A stretch of 10,615 nt of DNA. It comes from Alphaproteobacteria bacterium. GTDB taxonomy: Bacteria; Pseudomonadota; Alphaproteobacteria; JANQSM01. The stretch is taken from positions 1 through 10,615 of the forward strand of contig JANQSM010000044.1 in the NCBI GenBank assembly GCA_028284025.1, given 5' to 3'. A program made the position numbers and the translations under genes. Under the pieces are notes generated by a model. That model had not been told where the DNA came from, did no database searches, and saw nothing but the letters and a program-made list of their open reading frames with translations. The first letter of the stretch is position 1; each line of letters starts with the position of its first letter. Shown here one piece after another: positions 1-6,244 of the stretch.

Positions 1-893
1 AAGCTTACTTTAAAAGCGTGATGTAAGTCGTTGAAAATATTTTTATTTTCCGCCCATGTAATGACGGTGCGAGGGGACATAACTGTCGATAAATCTCCGG
101 CAATAAATCCTTCCCGGGTGAGTTCGGCCATTGTAACCATGTTTTCAATTTCCTTGCGGCCTTCTTTGGTGTCCATGGTCGGGTTTTTAGAGAGAATGAT
201 TTTTACTTCTTCATCCAGTTTCAGATAGTTCAAAGTTGAAACAATATGCCAGCGATCCATTTGTCCTTGATTGATTTGCTGGGTTCCATGATAAAGCCCG
301 GTGGTATCGCCAAGCCCAATAGTGTTGGCAGTAGCGAACAATCGGAAAAACGGGTTGGGGGTGACTTGCTTGTTTTGCTCCAGCAATGTCAATTTTCCTT
401 CAGCCTCCAGAACACGCTGGATGACAAACATCACATCTGGCCGCCCGGCATCATATTCATCAAAAACCAGCGCCATAGGGTTTTCAAGTGCCCAGGGCAA
501 TAGCCCGGGTTTAAACTTGGTCACTTGCTTGCCATCTTCCAGCACAATGGCATCACGTCCCACCAGATCAATCCGACTGATGTGGGAATCCAGGTTGATG
601 CGCATACATGGCCAGTTCAGCCGCGCTGCGACTTGTTCAATATGGGTGGATTTTCCTGTTCCGTGGTAGCCTTGAACCAGGACCCGACGGTTGTTTTTAA
701 AACCTGCCAGAATGGCCTTGGTTGTGTTGGGGTCAAAAATATAAGATTCATCTACCGCTGGAACGTAATCAGATTTCTCAGAGAAAGCCGGTACCATCAT
801 GTCGGAATCAATTCCAAACGTTTGCTTCACAGAAATTTCAATATCCGGAGCTGATAAATGGTGGGCAGGTGTATGATCCTGAGCAATGTGCAT
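1..893 (-). CDS. cobS: CobS, cobaltochelatase AAA+ ATPase subunit (3' end cut by window edge)
   Basis: CobS is the AAA+ motor that, with CobT, drives CobN to insert cobalt into hydrogenobyrinate diamide in aerobic cobalamin synthesis. Translation from the ATG at 893 gives 297 residues with no stop before the edge. It shows Walker A GYHGTGKST (residues 75-83), Walker B ALVFDE (141-146) followed by YDAGRPDVMF, sensor-1 FATAN (186-190), and the family hallmark GLGDTTGLYHGTQQINQ (193-209). From memory, alphaproteobacterial CobS is about 325-330 residues, so roughly 30 are missing. The N-terminus is His-rich. No clear Shine-Dalgarno precedes the ATG. The gene starts 22 bases after the J-domain gene, probably one operon; cobT would be expected off the left edge. 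CobS/CobT pairs also occur without the full cobalamin pathway, so cobalt insertion is inferred. The family call is very secure. Confidence 0.96.
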   Translation of the reverse strand, partial: MHIAQDHTPAHHLSAPDIEISVKQTFGIDSDMMVPAFSEKSDYVPAVDESYIFDPNTTKAILAGFKNNRRVLVQGYHGTGKSTHIEQVAARLNWPCMRINLDSHISRIDLVGRDAIVLEDGKQVTKFKPGLLPWALENPMALVFDEYDAGRPDVMFVIQRVLEAEGKLTLLEQNKQVTPNPFFRLFATANTIGLGDTTGLYHGTQQINQGQMDRWHIVSTLNYLKLDEEVKIILSKNPTMDTKEGRKEIENMVTMAELTREGFIAGDLSTVMSPRTVITWAENKNIFNDLHHAFKVS

Positions 894-915
894 AATACTT
901 ATATATTAGGACAGT

Positions 916-1536
916 TTAAGACGCACACAAGTGTTTTAATATCTGATAGGCCTGATTTATTTTTTTAAAAAAGTCTTCCTTGCTTTTATCCCCGGCATTT
1001 ACGTCTGGGTGATATTGTTTCACCAAACCCTTATATCGTTTTTTTAAGTCGGTCAGTTTGACAGGCGGTACCAACCCGAAGATAGCAAACGCCTTTTCTT
1101 CCTCAGTCAGATGAACTTTGGTTGGTGCCGCTTCATTGCCGTACATCAGATTATCTAATTGTTCCTGGAAGGCATGCCAGTTGGTGCGATATAAAAAAGC
1201 AGAGTGGTTCATAAATGCCGCACCATTATTAGCGCCATTCGAATTTGATTGGCCAAATGGCCAGGAGGGACGGTTCCATGTGATGTCATTGCGAATCAAT
1301 TCTTCGATTTCTTCCCCCGACAGGCCAGCATAGCAATTCCAGGATTCATTATATTCCCGTACATGATTCAGGCAGAAAAAGTAATAGTCCTGGTTCGCCA
1401 GTTCCTGTGCAAGATGGTGGCGGGGAGCTTTATACTCTCCAGGTTGATTACATTCAGGATGATCGCAAACCCTTTCCCTTTTAGGAGGATCATAGTCTGT
1501 TCTCAGACTCAAATGTGGATTAATTCCTTTTCTCAT
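916..1536 (-). CDS. J-domain (DnaJ-like) protein with N-terminal Cys/His motif
   Basis: A 206-residue protein with a C-terminal J domain (about residues 147-205) carrying the HPD tripeptide (176-178) that stimulates DnaK ATPase. The family normally acts as a Hsp70 co-chaperone; the client here is unknown. It is not true DnaJ: the J domain is C-terminal, and there is no Gly/Phe linker or CxxCxGxG repeats. The N-terminal half carries C24-x4-C29 and C55-x2-H58 around GEYKAPR and YYFFCLNHVREYNESW, which could bind a metal. The middle (about 95-115) is Asn/Ala-rich and probably flexible. I recall this architecture next to cobS and bolA in alphaproteobacteria, and the layout here agrees. The start at 1536 is the only upstream ATG that keeps the Cys motif; its Shine-Dalgarno is weak. 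It is read away from bolA across a 125-base AT-rich gap. Confidence 0.88.
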   Translation of the reverse strand: MRKGINPHLSLRTDYDPPKRERVCDHPECNQPGEYKAPRHHLAQELANQDYYFFCLNHVREYNESWNCYAGLSGEEIEELIRNDITWNRPSWPFGQSNSNGANNGAAFMNHSAFLYRTNWHAFQEQLDNLMYGNEAAPTKVHLTEEEKAFAIFGLVPPVKLTDLKKRYKGLVKQYHPDVNAGDKSKEDFFKKINQAYQILKHLCAS

Positions 1537-1625
1537 AGTATTTAATCTTTATGTGTTCAAAATAGATATTATTTAGGTGAAAATTAATAAAAATTAAACT
1601 TTATCAATGCACTTTATTATAAATA

Positions 1626-1653
1626 TTGTACATACTGTAAATATAGCTATAGT
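1626..1653 (+). promoter_or_regulatory. Possible sigma-70 promoter of bolA
   Basis: TTGTAC (1626-1631), a 16-base spacer, then TATAGT (1648-1653). Transcription would start near 1660-1662, at or next to the bolA ATG. A perfect 10-base palindrome, TATAGCTATA (1642-1651), overlaps the -10 element. A second -10-like TATAAT (1655-1660) touches the ATG but sits 23 bases from the -35 element. The region is very AT-rich, so chance matches are likely. Confidence 0.35.
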
Positions 1654-1661
1654 CTATAATA

Positions 1662-1928
1662 ATGCAAAATATTGAACAAAGAATTATCGAAAAACTGACC
1701 AATAGTTTTCAGCCACAAGAGCTGGAAATTATTAATCAGTCGAATCAGCATTCTGGTCATGCTGGATCGCCGGAGACAGGTGAAAGCCATTTCCACATAA
1801 AGATTCTATCCGATAAATTCAAGGGACTATCGAAGGTAGAAGCACAAAGACAAATATACAGTGTGCTCTCTGCTGAAATGGAAGAAGGGATTCATGCTCT
1901 TTCTTTAAATGTCGGGTCCTCAAACTAG
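1662..1928 (+). CDS. bolA: BolA family protein
   Basis: An 88-residue single-domain BolA-like protein, the usual length. BolA proteins pair with monothiol glutaredoxins to bind [2Fe-2S] clusters and take part in iron-sulfur trafficking or stress and morphology control. Visible family features are the opening IEQRIIEKLTNSF, the LEIINQSNQHSGH segment (residues 21-33) with H30 and H33 in the variable cluster-binding loop, the strand ESHFHIKILSDKFKG (41-55), and the C-terminal GIHALSLNV containing the conserved His78. The start at 1662 fits the family N-terminus, but no Shine-Dalgarno lies upstream and promoter-like sequence reaches almost to the ATG, so the transcript may be leaderless. It is divergent from the J-domain and cobS genes. 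Which BolA subgroup it belongs to (BolA or IbaG-like) cannot be settled by eye. Confidence 0.93.
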   Translation: MQNIEQRIIEKLTNSFQPQELEIINQSNQHSGHAGSPETGESHFHIKILSDKFKGLSKVEAQRQIYSVLSAEMEEGIHALSLNVGSSN

Positions 1929-1949
1929 TTTTTCTTCAGGCACAACTTA

Positions 1950-1978
1950 TTCAACTTTAGATTGATTTTTTGGTTGAA
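1950..1978. repeat. Short inverted repeat upstream of the RHH gene
   Basis: TTCAAC (1950-1955) and GTTGAA (1973-1978) form perfect 6-base arms 17 bases apart. The right arm overlaps the predicted -35 element of the downstream ribbon-helix-helix gene. It could be an autoregulatory operator, but arms this short are expected by chance in AT-rich DNA. Confidence 0.22.
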
Positions 1979-2002
1979 ATTGATTAAAAATAAACCTATG
2001 GT
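1974..2002 (+). promoter_or_regulatory. Probable sigma-70 promoter of the RHH gene
   Basis: TTGAAA (1974-1979) matches the -35 consensus at 5 of 6 positions. It is followed by exactly 17 bases and TATGGT (1997-2002), 4 of 6 for the -10 element. A transcript starting near 2009 would give a leader of about 27 bases containing the GAGGA ribosome binding site (2026-2030). Confidence 0.42.
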
Positions 2003-2035
2003 TGTGTGACTTGAAGAAATGGAATGAGGATATCT

Positions 2036-2398
2036 ATGAGTACTTTAGTAAACAAAAATGTAATGGTAGATGGCCGTCGGACAAGTATGCGTCTTGAGCC
2101 AGAAATGTGGCAAGCTCTGCAGGATATTTGTCGGCTGGAAAACATTAAGATTGGACGTATTTGCACAATGGTAAATAAACGCAAAGGCGAATCCAGTCTA
2201 ACTTCCGCCATGCGGGTTTTTATTATTTCCTATTTTCGGGCCCTTGCCATGGCTGACATGGTGCGCGAAATTCAGTCCGATGCTATGGTTGCTGAACGTG
2301 AGCTAGTAAGCTGTTCGCCTTATATGCGCCAAGCTTTGTCCTTCCGCGCAGAACAGCAGATGGCACAAAAACCAACTCCTATCCCGCGCTATAACTAG
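2036..2398 (+). CDS. Ribbon-helix-helix domain protein (RHH_4-like), probable transcriptional regulator
   Basis: A 120-residue protein starting MSTLVNKNVMVDGRRTS. The segment RRTSMRLEPEMWQALQDIC resembles the short DNA-contacting strand (about 14-20) and first helix of a ribbon-helix-helix fold. It continues with IGRICTMVNKRKGESSLTSAMRVFIISYF (residues 39-67), a pattern I associate with the alphaproteobacterial RHH_4 family. Such proteins bind DNA as dimers; their targets are mostly unknown. The tail (about 75-120) is helical, then ends in a Pro-rich KPTPIPRYN. An ATG at 2024 would add four residues (MRIS), but the one at 2036 has GAGGA (2026-2030) five bases upstream and gives the typical family N-terminus. 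No antitoxin-like partner gene is adjacent, so a toxin-antitoxin role is not supported. Its regulon cannot be read from the window. Confidence 0.85.
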   Translation: MSTLVNKNVMVDGRRTSMRLEPEMWQALQDICRLENIKIGRICTMVNKRKGESSLTSAMRVFIISYFRALAMADMVREIQSDAMVAERELVSCSPYMRQALSFRAEQQMAQKPTPIPRYN

Positions 2399-2402
2399 GA
2401 TC

Positions 2403-2430
2403 AAAAAAGCAATTACAATAAATGTAATGC
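2403..2430 (-). terminator. Probable rho-independent terminator of the CBS-domain gene
   Basis: On the minus strand, four bases after the CBS gene's stop, GCATTACA and TGTAATTGC pair into a stem (six perfect A/T-rich base pairs plus a GC base separated by a one-base bulge) with a five-base loop. A run of six T (2408-2403) follows directly. The stem is weak, but its position and T-run are right. On the plus strand there is no T-run after the hairpin, so it is unlikely to terminate the RHH gene. Confidence 0.5.
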
Positions 2431-2434
2431 GTGC

Positions 2435-2890
2435 TTAACAGGCAATCCCGTATGCATTGCCAAAAATAAAGGATTCGCGCTGGTTGATTCCAATCTCAAG
2501 TTGACGATGCATATGACCGTACAGATCTTTGATTGAAAGCACAGCAAGGATTTCCCCTGAATCACGAACAACCGGCAGATGTCTGAACTGATTAGACTCC
2601 ATCAAATTGATGGCATCCGAGGCAGTTTTATCTGGATCGATCGTAACCGGGTTAGCAGTCATGACTTCTTTTAAAGAGGTCGTGTCCATATTTATACCCT
2701 TTGCTACCGCACGCTTGATCAGGTCTCTTTCAGTAAAGACTCCGACAAGCTTTCCTTTATGCATGACAAGTACACACCCAACGTCTTCAATTGCCATTAA
2801 CGTGCTGGCTTGCTTGACGTTCGCAGTCTGGGGTAGCGCAAAGAGCCTTACCCCATGCTGTATAAGGCTTGGGTGGATTTTTTCTTTCAA
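2435..2890 (-). CDS. Two-CBS-domain protein (TTG start)
   Basis: A soluble 151-residue protein made almost entirely of one Bateman module: CBS1 about residues 14-62 (GCVLVMHKGKLVGVFTERDLIKR) and CBS2 about 73-128 (LKEVMTANPVTIDPDKTASDA through RHLPVVRDSGEILAVLSIKDL). Such modules bind adenosyl ligands such as AMP, ATP or SAM and act as energy or metabolite sensors; the partner is unknown. The ending ESFIFGNAYG looks typical of the alphaproteobacterial group. An open frame extends 35 codons upstream to an ATG at 2995, but a well-matched promoter lies inside it (2922-2950). The TTG at 2890 has GAGGA (2902-2898) seven bases upstream and begins the conserved part, so I use it. The gene lies downstream of the CorC-type gene on the same strand but probably has its own transcript. 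Confidence 0.85.
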   Translation of the reverse strand: MKEKIHPSLIQHGVRLFALPQTANVKQASTLMAIEDVGCVLVMHKGKLVGVFTERDLIKRAVAKGINMDTTSLKEVMTANPVTIDPDKTASDAINLMESNQFRHLPVVRDSGEILAVLSIKDLYGHMHRQLEIGINQRESFIFGNAYGIAC

Positions 2891-2921
2891 TGCATATTCC
2901 TCTTCAATAATTAATGTATCC

Positions 2922-2950
2922 TTTATAGTAGAGAAATAGCAATTAATCAA
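2922..2950 (-). promoter_or_regulatory. Probable sigma-70 promoter of the CBS-domain gene
   Basis: On the minus strand, TTGATT (2950-2945) is followed by exactly 17 bases and TATAAA (2927-2922). Each element differs from consensus at one or two positions. Transcription would start near 2915, giving a leader of about 25 bases that carries the GAGGA site and leads to the TTG at 2890. Transcripts from here would exclude the ATG at 2995. Confidence 0.6.
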
Positions 2951-3021
2951 CAAAAATCGACATATTGCTGGTTGAGTTACTTTTAAGAAATACAACCTTG
3001 AGTTAAGTGACTGATTTTAAA

Positions 3022-4290
3022 TCACATTTTTGGAGGGACAAGACGAATTAATTTTATCTGGTTGCGTTGCTTTCTTAAAATTTTAATACGAAAATTATAA
3101 AATTCAAATGTCTGACCCGGAGAAGGGATTTCTCTGGATTCAAAAATGACAAGTCCTGCAAGTGTTGACGCATTATCATCTGGAAGATTCCAGCCAAACT
3201 CACGATTTAGATCACGGATTGTAACAGTTCCGTTGATTATATAGCTTCCATCCTGCTGTTTCTTCACACCGGGAACGTGTTCATCATGTTCATCCAAAAT
3301 GTCGCCGACTATTTCTTCCAGAATATCTTCCAGTGTGACCAGACCAAGTAAACTACCGTATTCATCAACCACAAGAGCGATGTGTGCGTTGCGCTCCTTA
3401 AATGCTTTTAGCTGCTCCAGCAAAGAAGTCGTTTCATGAATAAACCATGGATCAGTGGCAATATCCATGATCTCCAAACCGTCGGTTTTGTCGTGGTTCT
3501 CGTGAAATTTATTATAAAGAGTCCTGGCATGAATGATGCCGACAATATTATCCGGAGATTCTTTAAACAGGGGCAGGCGGGTAAATCGGGTATTGGTAAT
3601 TTCATCCAGAATCTTTTGTAAGGGCAATTGTGCATCAATCATCACCATATCTTTTCGGTGAGTCATGATATCTTCCACAGTAACCTTGTCTAGATCCAGG
3701 ATACTGCGCAACATCAAGCTTTCGTGTGGGTCACTTTCGTCACTACCAGCGTGCAGTTCAATTGCACCACGCAGCTCTTCATCACTAATCCAGGGACTGA
3801 TATCATCAGCAATCTTGATGCCTAATAATCGCAAAATTCCACGGGATATAAATTGAGCAGACTTTGTAAACGGGCTGAAAATAATTACAAAAAAATAGAC
3901 CAGTGGAGCAAAAGTCAGGGACATTCTTTCAGCATAATTAATGGCGTAGGTTTTGGGGATGATCTCAGAGAAAATCACAACAATAATCGTCATCCCAATA
4001 GTTGCGTAGGCTACACCGCTTTCTCCAAACCATAGCACCAGAACGCCGGTGGCTATGGCAGAAGCAAAAATATTAAAAGCATTACTGCCAATCAGCATAG
4101 ATCCAATTAAACCGTCACCATCTCGGCGCAGTTTATTGATAAGGCGTGCACGTTTATTGCCTTCTTTTTCCCATTGATGCATGCGGGATCTAGAGGCAGC
4201 AGTCAAAGCTGTCTCTGCCCCCGACAGAAAACCTGAGATCAAGACAAGTACAACAATTGAGGCTGAAGCCAGCCAAGCGGGAATATCCAT
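3022..4290 (-). CDS. CNNM/CorC-family (HlyC/CorC) membrane protein with CBS pair
   Basis: A 422-residue inner-membrane protein with the standard order of the family. An N-terminal CNNM (DUF21) domain (about 4-190) has hydrophobic segments near 8-24, 62-88, 93-112 and 124-140, and the motifs GFLSGAETALTA (20-31) and FSEIIPKTYA (107-116). A cytoplasmic CBS pair follows (about 205-265 and 272-330, including TRFTRLPLFKES and HIALVVDEYGSLLGLVTLEDILEEIVGDI). A C-terminal CorC_HlyC transporter-associated domain (about 340-420) closes it, with DGSYIINGTVTIRDLNREFGW. Family members (CorB, CorC, MpfA, archaeal CNNM) are linked to Mg2+ or Co2+ efflux and resistance; the old name hemolysin is misleading. 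Length is normal. No clear Shine-Dalgarno precedes the ATG. I recall aroK-aroB lying between xerD and such a gene in many alphaproteobacteria; they are absent here. Confidence 0.93.
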   Translation of the reverse strand: MDIPAWLASASIVVLVLISGFLSGAETALTAASRSRMHQWEKEGNKRARLINKLRRDGDGLIGSMLIGSNAFNIFASAIATGVLVLWFGESGVAYATIGMTIIVVIFSEIIPKTYAINYAERMSLTFAPLVYFFVIIFSPFTKSAQFISRGILRLLGIKIADDISPWISDEELRGAIELHAGSDESDPHESLMLRSILDLDKVTVEDIMTHRKDMVMIDAQLPLQKILDEITNTRFTRLPLFKESPDNIVGIIHARTLYNKFHENHDKTDGLEIMDIATDPWFIHETTSLLEQLKAFKERNAHIALVVDEYGSLLGLVTLEDILEEIVGDILDEHDEHVPGVKKQQDGSYIINGTVTIRDLNREFGWNLPDDNASTLAGLVIFESREIPSPGQTFEFYNFRIKILRKQRNQIKLIRLVPPKM

Positions 4291-4298
4291 GGTTTAAT

Positions 4299-4327
4299 TT
4301 GTCATTCAAAAAAAGTGTCTATATAAT
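4299..4327 (+). promoter_or_regulatory. Strong sigma-70-like promoter of the plus-strand operon leading to xerD
   Basis: TTGTCA (4299-4304) matches the -35 consensus at 5 of 6 positions. It is followed by exactly 17 bases and a perfect TATAAT (4322-4327). The predicted start near 4334 gives a leader of about 55 bases before the small membrane-protein gene. This is the best-matched promoter in the window. Confidence 0.7.
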
Positions 4328-4358
4328 CCGCAAAGTAAATATGTCTAAATAATAGACA
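4316..4358. repeat. TGTCTA repeats in the divergent promoter (possible operator)
   Basis: TGTCTA occurs directly at 4316-4321 and 4342-4347, 26 bases apart. A reverse-complement copy, TAGACA, lies at 4353-4358. The last two form a perfect 6-base inverted repeat with a five-base centre (AATAA). The copies touch the plus-strand -10 element, overlap the minus-strand -35 element, and lie in the leader of the plus-strand transcript. Confidence 0.35.
4320..4347 (-). promoter_or_regulatory. Possible promoter of the CorC-type gene
   Basis: On the minus strand, TAGACA (4347-4342) matches the -35 consensus at 5 of 6 positions. It is followed by 16 bases and TATATA (4325-4320). Transcription would start near 4313, about 22 bases before the ATG at 4290. 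The -10 element overlaps the plus-strand TATAAT, so the two promoters would compete. Confidence 0.45.
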
Positions 4359-4389
4359 GAATAAAAATACTTCGAAAGGAAAAAGCAAC

Positions 4390-4563
4390 ATGAATTTATC
4401 ACTCTTGCGTCGAGGCTCTCCTGGAAAAGCAGTCCCCCTTCTGATCATTCTATTATTGGTTGCTATCGTTGGGGGATTGGTGTTTCTAACATCCTGGGAT
4501 CCACCAGCACCTGCTGATCATGTTGTGAAAGACATGAAAATTAAAGATCTGACAAAGAAATAG
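4390..4563 (+). CDS. Small single-pass membrane protein, 57 residues
   Basis: The start at 4390 is preceded by AAGGA (4376-4380) nine bases upstream. The product has a short basic N-terminus (MNLSLLRRGSPGKA), one hydrophobic helix (about residues 15-35) and a short Pro-containing tail (SWDPPAPADHVVKDMKIKDLTKK). By the positive-inside rule the N-terminus would be cytoplasmic and the tail periplasmic. No known domain was recognised. I recall similar small proteins with a W-D/I-P-x-P-x motif after the membrane helix, ending in a charged tail, near xerD in alphaproteobacteria, but could not check this. It is the first gene of the operon, ending four bases before the next gene's ATG, so the two are probably co-translated. 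Tight packing, promoter and ribosome binding site make it likely to be real. Confidence 0.75.
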   Translation: MNLSLLRRGSPGKAVPLLIILLLVAIVGGLVFLTSWDPPAPADHVVKDMKIKDLTKK

Positions 4564-4567
4564 CTGC

Positions 4568-6244
4568 ATGCGTTTTTTTCTAGTTTTCCTTTTATGTTTG
4601 ACGATGTCTTCTGTAGGGATGACCCAGCAGGGACCTCTCAGCTTGACCCAAGATCAAACTACCCAGCAGGGTAAACGTCCGTTTATTTCCCCCGTTCGGG
4701 TGGGGACACTGGAAGATATTACTTTTGACTCTGTTGGTATTCTGGATGTTGGGAATGGTGGCTTGACCCCTGATATTTGGCAGCAGACTGATTATGATTC
4801 CGTTACTTTGTTGTTGGAGCAAATGCCTACACGCATTGAATCACCTGCATTGCGCAGATTGGCAGTTCAAGTGCTGGCAACCAGTGCATCTGCACCGCAA
4901 AAGATAGATCAGCAATCTCCGTGGCTCGCCGTACTGCGCATTGAAAAGTTGTTGGAGATGGGAGAATTCGCAAAATTTAAGAAGATGCTGGAGGCTGTTC
5001 CAGCTACTATGAAAAACCCTAAAATTCTAAGACTCCAGTCTATTTCTGCATTATTAGATCAGGAATATGAAAAAGCCTGCATCATCATTGATAACGCCTT
5101 GCGCGCTGAATATGACGATATCTTTTGGCAAAAAGCAGATGTGTTTTGCCACTTACAGGATCGGGATACTGCAAAAGCACGGTTTAAACTTGGTTTGCTT
5201 GAAGAACAGGGTGTGGAGCTTCCTGCCACTTTTATGACCTTGGTAGAGATTATGAGTGGTGCTCCTGCTGCGCCAGATGCAAGTTTAAGGCAGTTTGGGT
5301 TTTTAGAATATTTTATGCTTAAGAATGCTAATGCCCAATTTAGCTTGAGCACATTGCAACCTGTATTGCAGGATGCTTCGCCGGGAATATGGAAACTGCT
5401 GGCAAGTACCGGCAATGTAGATGTGCAGGTTCGGGTGCGTGCCGCTCAGCTGGCAGAAAAATATGGTCTTTATTCTACTGATGAGTTGAAGGAACTTTAT
5501 GAATCAGTGCTGATCAGCCCACAAAATTTGGCTGGAGCTTTAGACGCTATGGCGTTGGGCCAGGATATTTCTCCGTCCTATGCGGTGCTTTATCAAGCCC
5601 TGAAAAACCAGCGAGATCAAAAAGAGACACTGGAATTTATTCAAAAGGCTTTAAATGTTGGCAAACTAAACGGGGATTATAACCAGCTGGCACGTCTCTT
5701 TGCGGATGAAATCATAAAAATCATTCCTCAGCCAGAGCACGCATGGTTTGCTACTACAGCTATTCATGCACTTTATGCAGCAAACATGTCAGAAAGATCA
5801 GATGCCTGGCAGGCGATTTTAACGCAAACTGCTTTAGCAACCGGTATTTCGTCACCACCGTTACAGAATATCGTAAATCTTGAGAATTTATCTCAGCTCC
5901 AGGTAAATGGAGCTTTGGGCCAGCTTCCAGTAGAGAAGCTGGGGGATTTATATTTGTTGACTGGATACTCTGAATTTCTGGTAGATAAAAAGGTACGTGA
6001 AACCATGTTGGGGTATTCGCAGTTGCAACTTCCCGTAACTCCGTTGTTTCAGCAATTGAATGCTGCTGCGCGCAACTACAAGAAAGGGAAGACTATTCTA
6101 CTGATTTTACAGCTTGTCAAGCAATCGGGTAATCGGACACATCCGGTGACGGAAAGTCAGATCATCAAGGCATCTTTGGCAGCGGACCTGAAAGACACTG
6201 CGGATACTTACCTTAAAGAAAGCATCCTGGATATTATGCAATGA
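4568..6244 (+). CDS. Exported helical-repeat protein of unknown function, upstream of xerD
   Basis: A 558-residue protein with a signal peptide (about residues 1-19, MRFFLVFLLCLTMSSVGMT, then QQ); no later membrane helix was seen, so it is probably periplasmic. A mature N-terminal motif, DSVGILDVGNGGLTPDIWQQT, precedes long runs of alternating helices resembling degenerate TPR/Sel1-type repeats (for example EYDDIFWQKADVFCHLQDRD and VRVRAAQLAEKYGLYSTDELKELYES), without clean consensus repeats. I recall a poorly conserved alphaproteobacterial family beside xerD, sometimes named antifreeze-glycopeptide-related, with a similar GGL-x-x-x-W N-terminus and FWQKA segment; this is memory, not a search. 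The start lies four bases after the preceding stop, with no strong Shine-Dalgarno. Its TGA overlaps the xerD ATG by four bases (ATGA). No function should be assigned. Confidence 0.85.
   Translation: MRFFLVFLLCLTMSSVGMTQQGPLSLTQDQTTQQGKRPFISPVRVGTLEDITFDSVGILDVGNGGLTPDIWQQTDYDSVTLLLEQMPTRIESPALRRLAVQVLATSASAPQKIDQQSPWLAVLRIEKLLEMGEFAKFKKMLEAVPATMKNPKILRLQSISALLDQEYEKACIIIDNALRAEYDDIFWQKADVFCHLQDRDTAKARFKLGLLEEQGVELPATFMTLVEIMSGAPAAPDASLRQFGFLEYFMLKNANAQFSLSTLQPVLQDASPGIWKLLASTGNVDVQVRVRAAQLAEKYGLYSTDELKELYESVLISPQNLAGALDAMALGQDISPSYAVLYQALKNQRDQKETLEFIQKALNVGKLNGDYNQLARLFADEIIKIIPQPEHAWFATTAIHALYAANMSERSDAWQAILTQTALATGISSPPLQNIVNLENLSQLQVNGALGQLPVEKLGDLYLLTGYSEFLVDKKVRETMLGYSQLQLPVTPLFQQLNAAARNYKKGKTILLILQLVKQSGNRTHPVTESQIIKASLAADLKDTADTYLKESILDIMQ

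Noticed and set aside
1..6. HindIII site at the first base as a sign of a cloned-fragment boundary
   Set aside because: It may hint at a clone end, but the coding frame of cobS runs through it and it is not a biological feature.
31..854. Several plus-strand open frames of 65-122 codons
   Set aside because: They lie opposite cobS, whose minus-strand translation is a clear, continuous CobS protein; the plus-strand products show no recognisable motif.
1537..1661. Minus-strand promoter for the J-domain gene (TTTACA and TATAAT near 1616-1641)
   Set aside because: The spacer is only 14 bases, and other pairings lack a good -10 element; a promoter must be here but I cannot place it.
2036..2398. 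RHH protein as an antitoxin of a toxin-antitoxin pair
   Set aside because: No small toxin gene is adjacent; the next gene is a convergent CBS protein.
1998..2995. Similarity between about 22 bases upstream of the RHH gene (near 2000) and near 2970 (GGTTG, then ACTT and AAGAAAT)
   Set aside because: Only about 17 matches with a gap, in AT-rich non-coding DNA; not a convincing repeat.
3001..3021. Palindromic GATTTTAAATC between the CorC-type and CBS genes as a terminator
   Set aside because: On the coding (minus) strand it has no T-run, and the central spacer is too short to form a hairpin loop.
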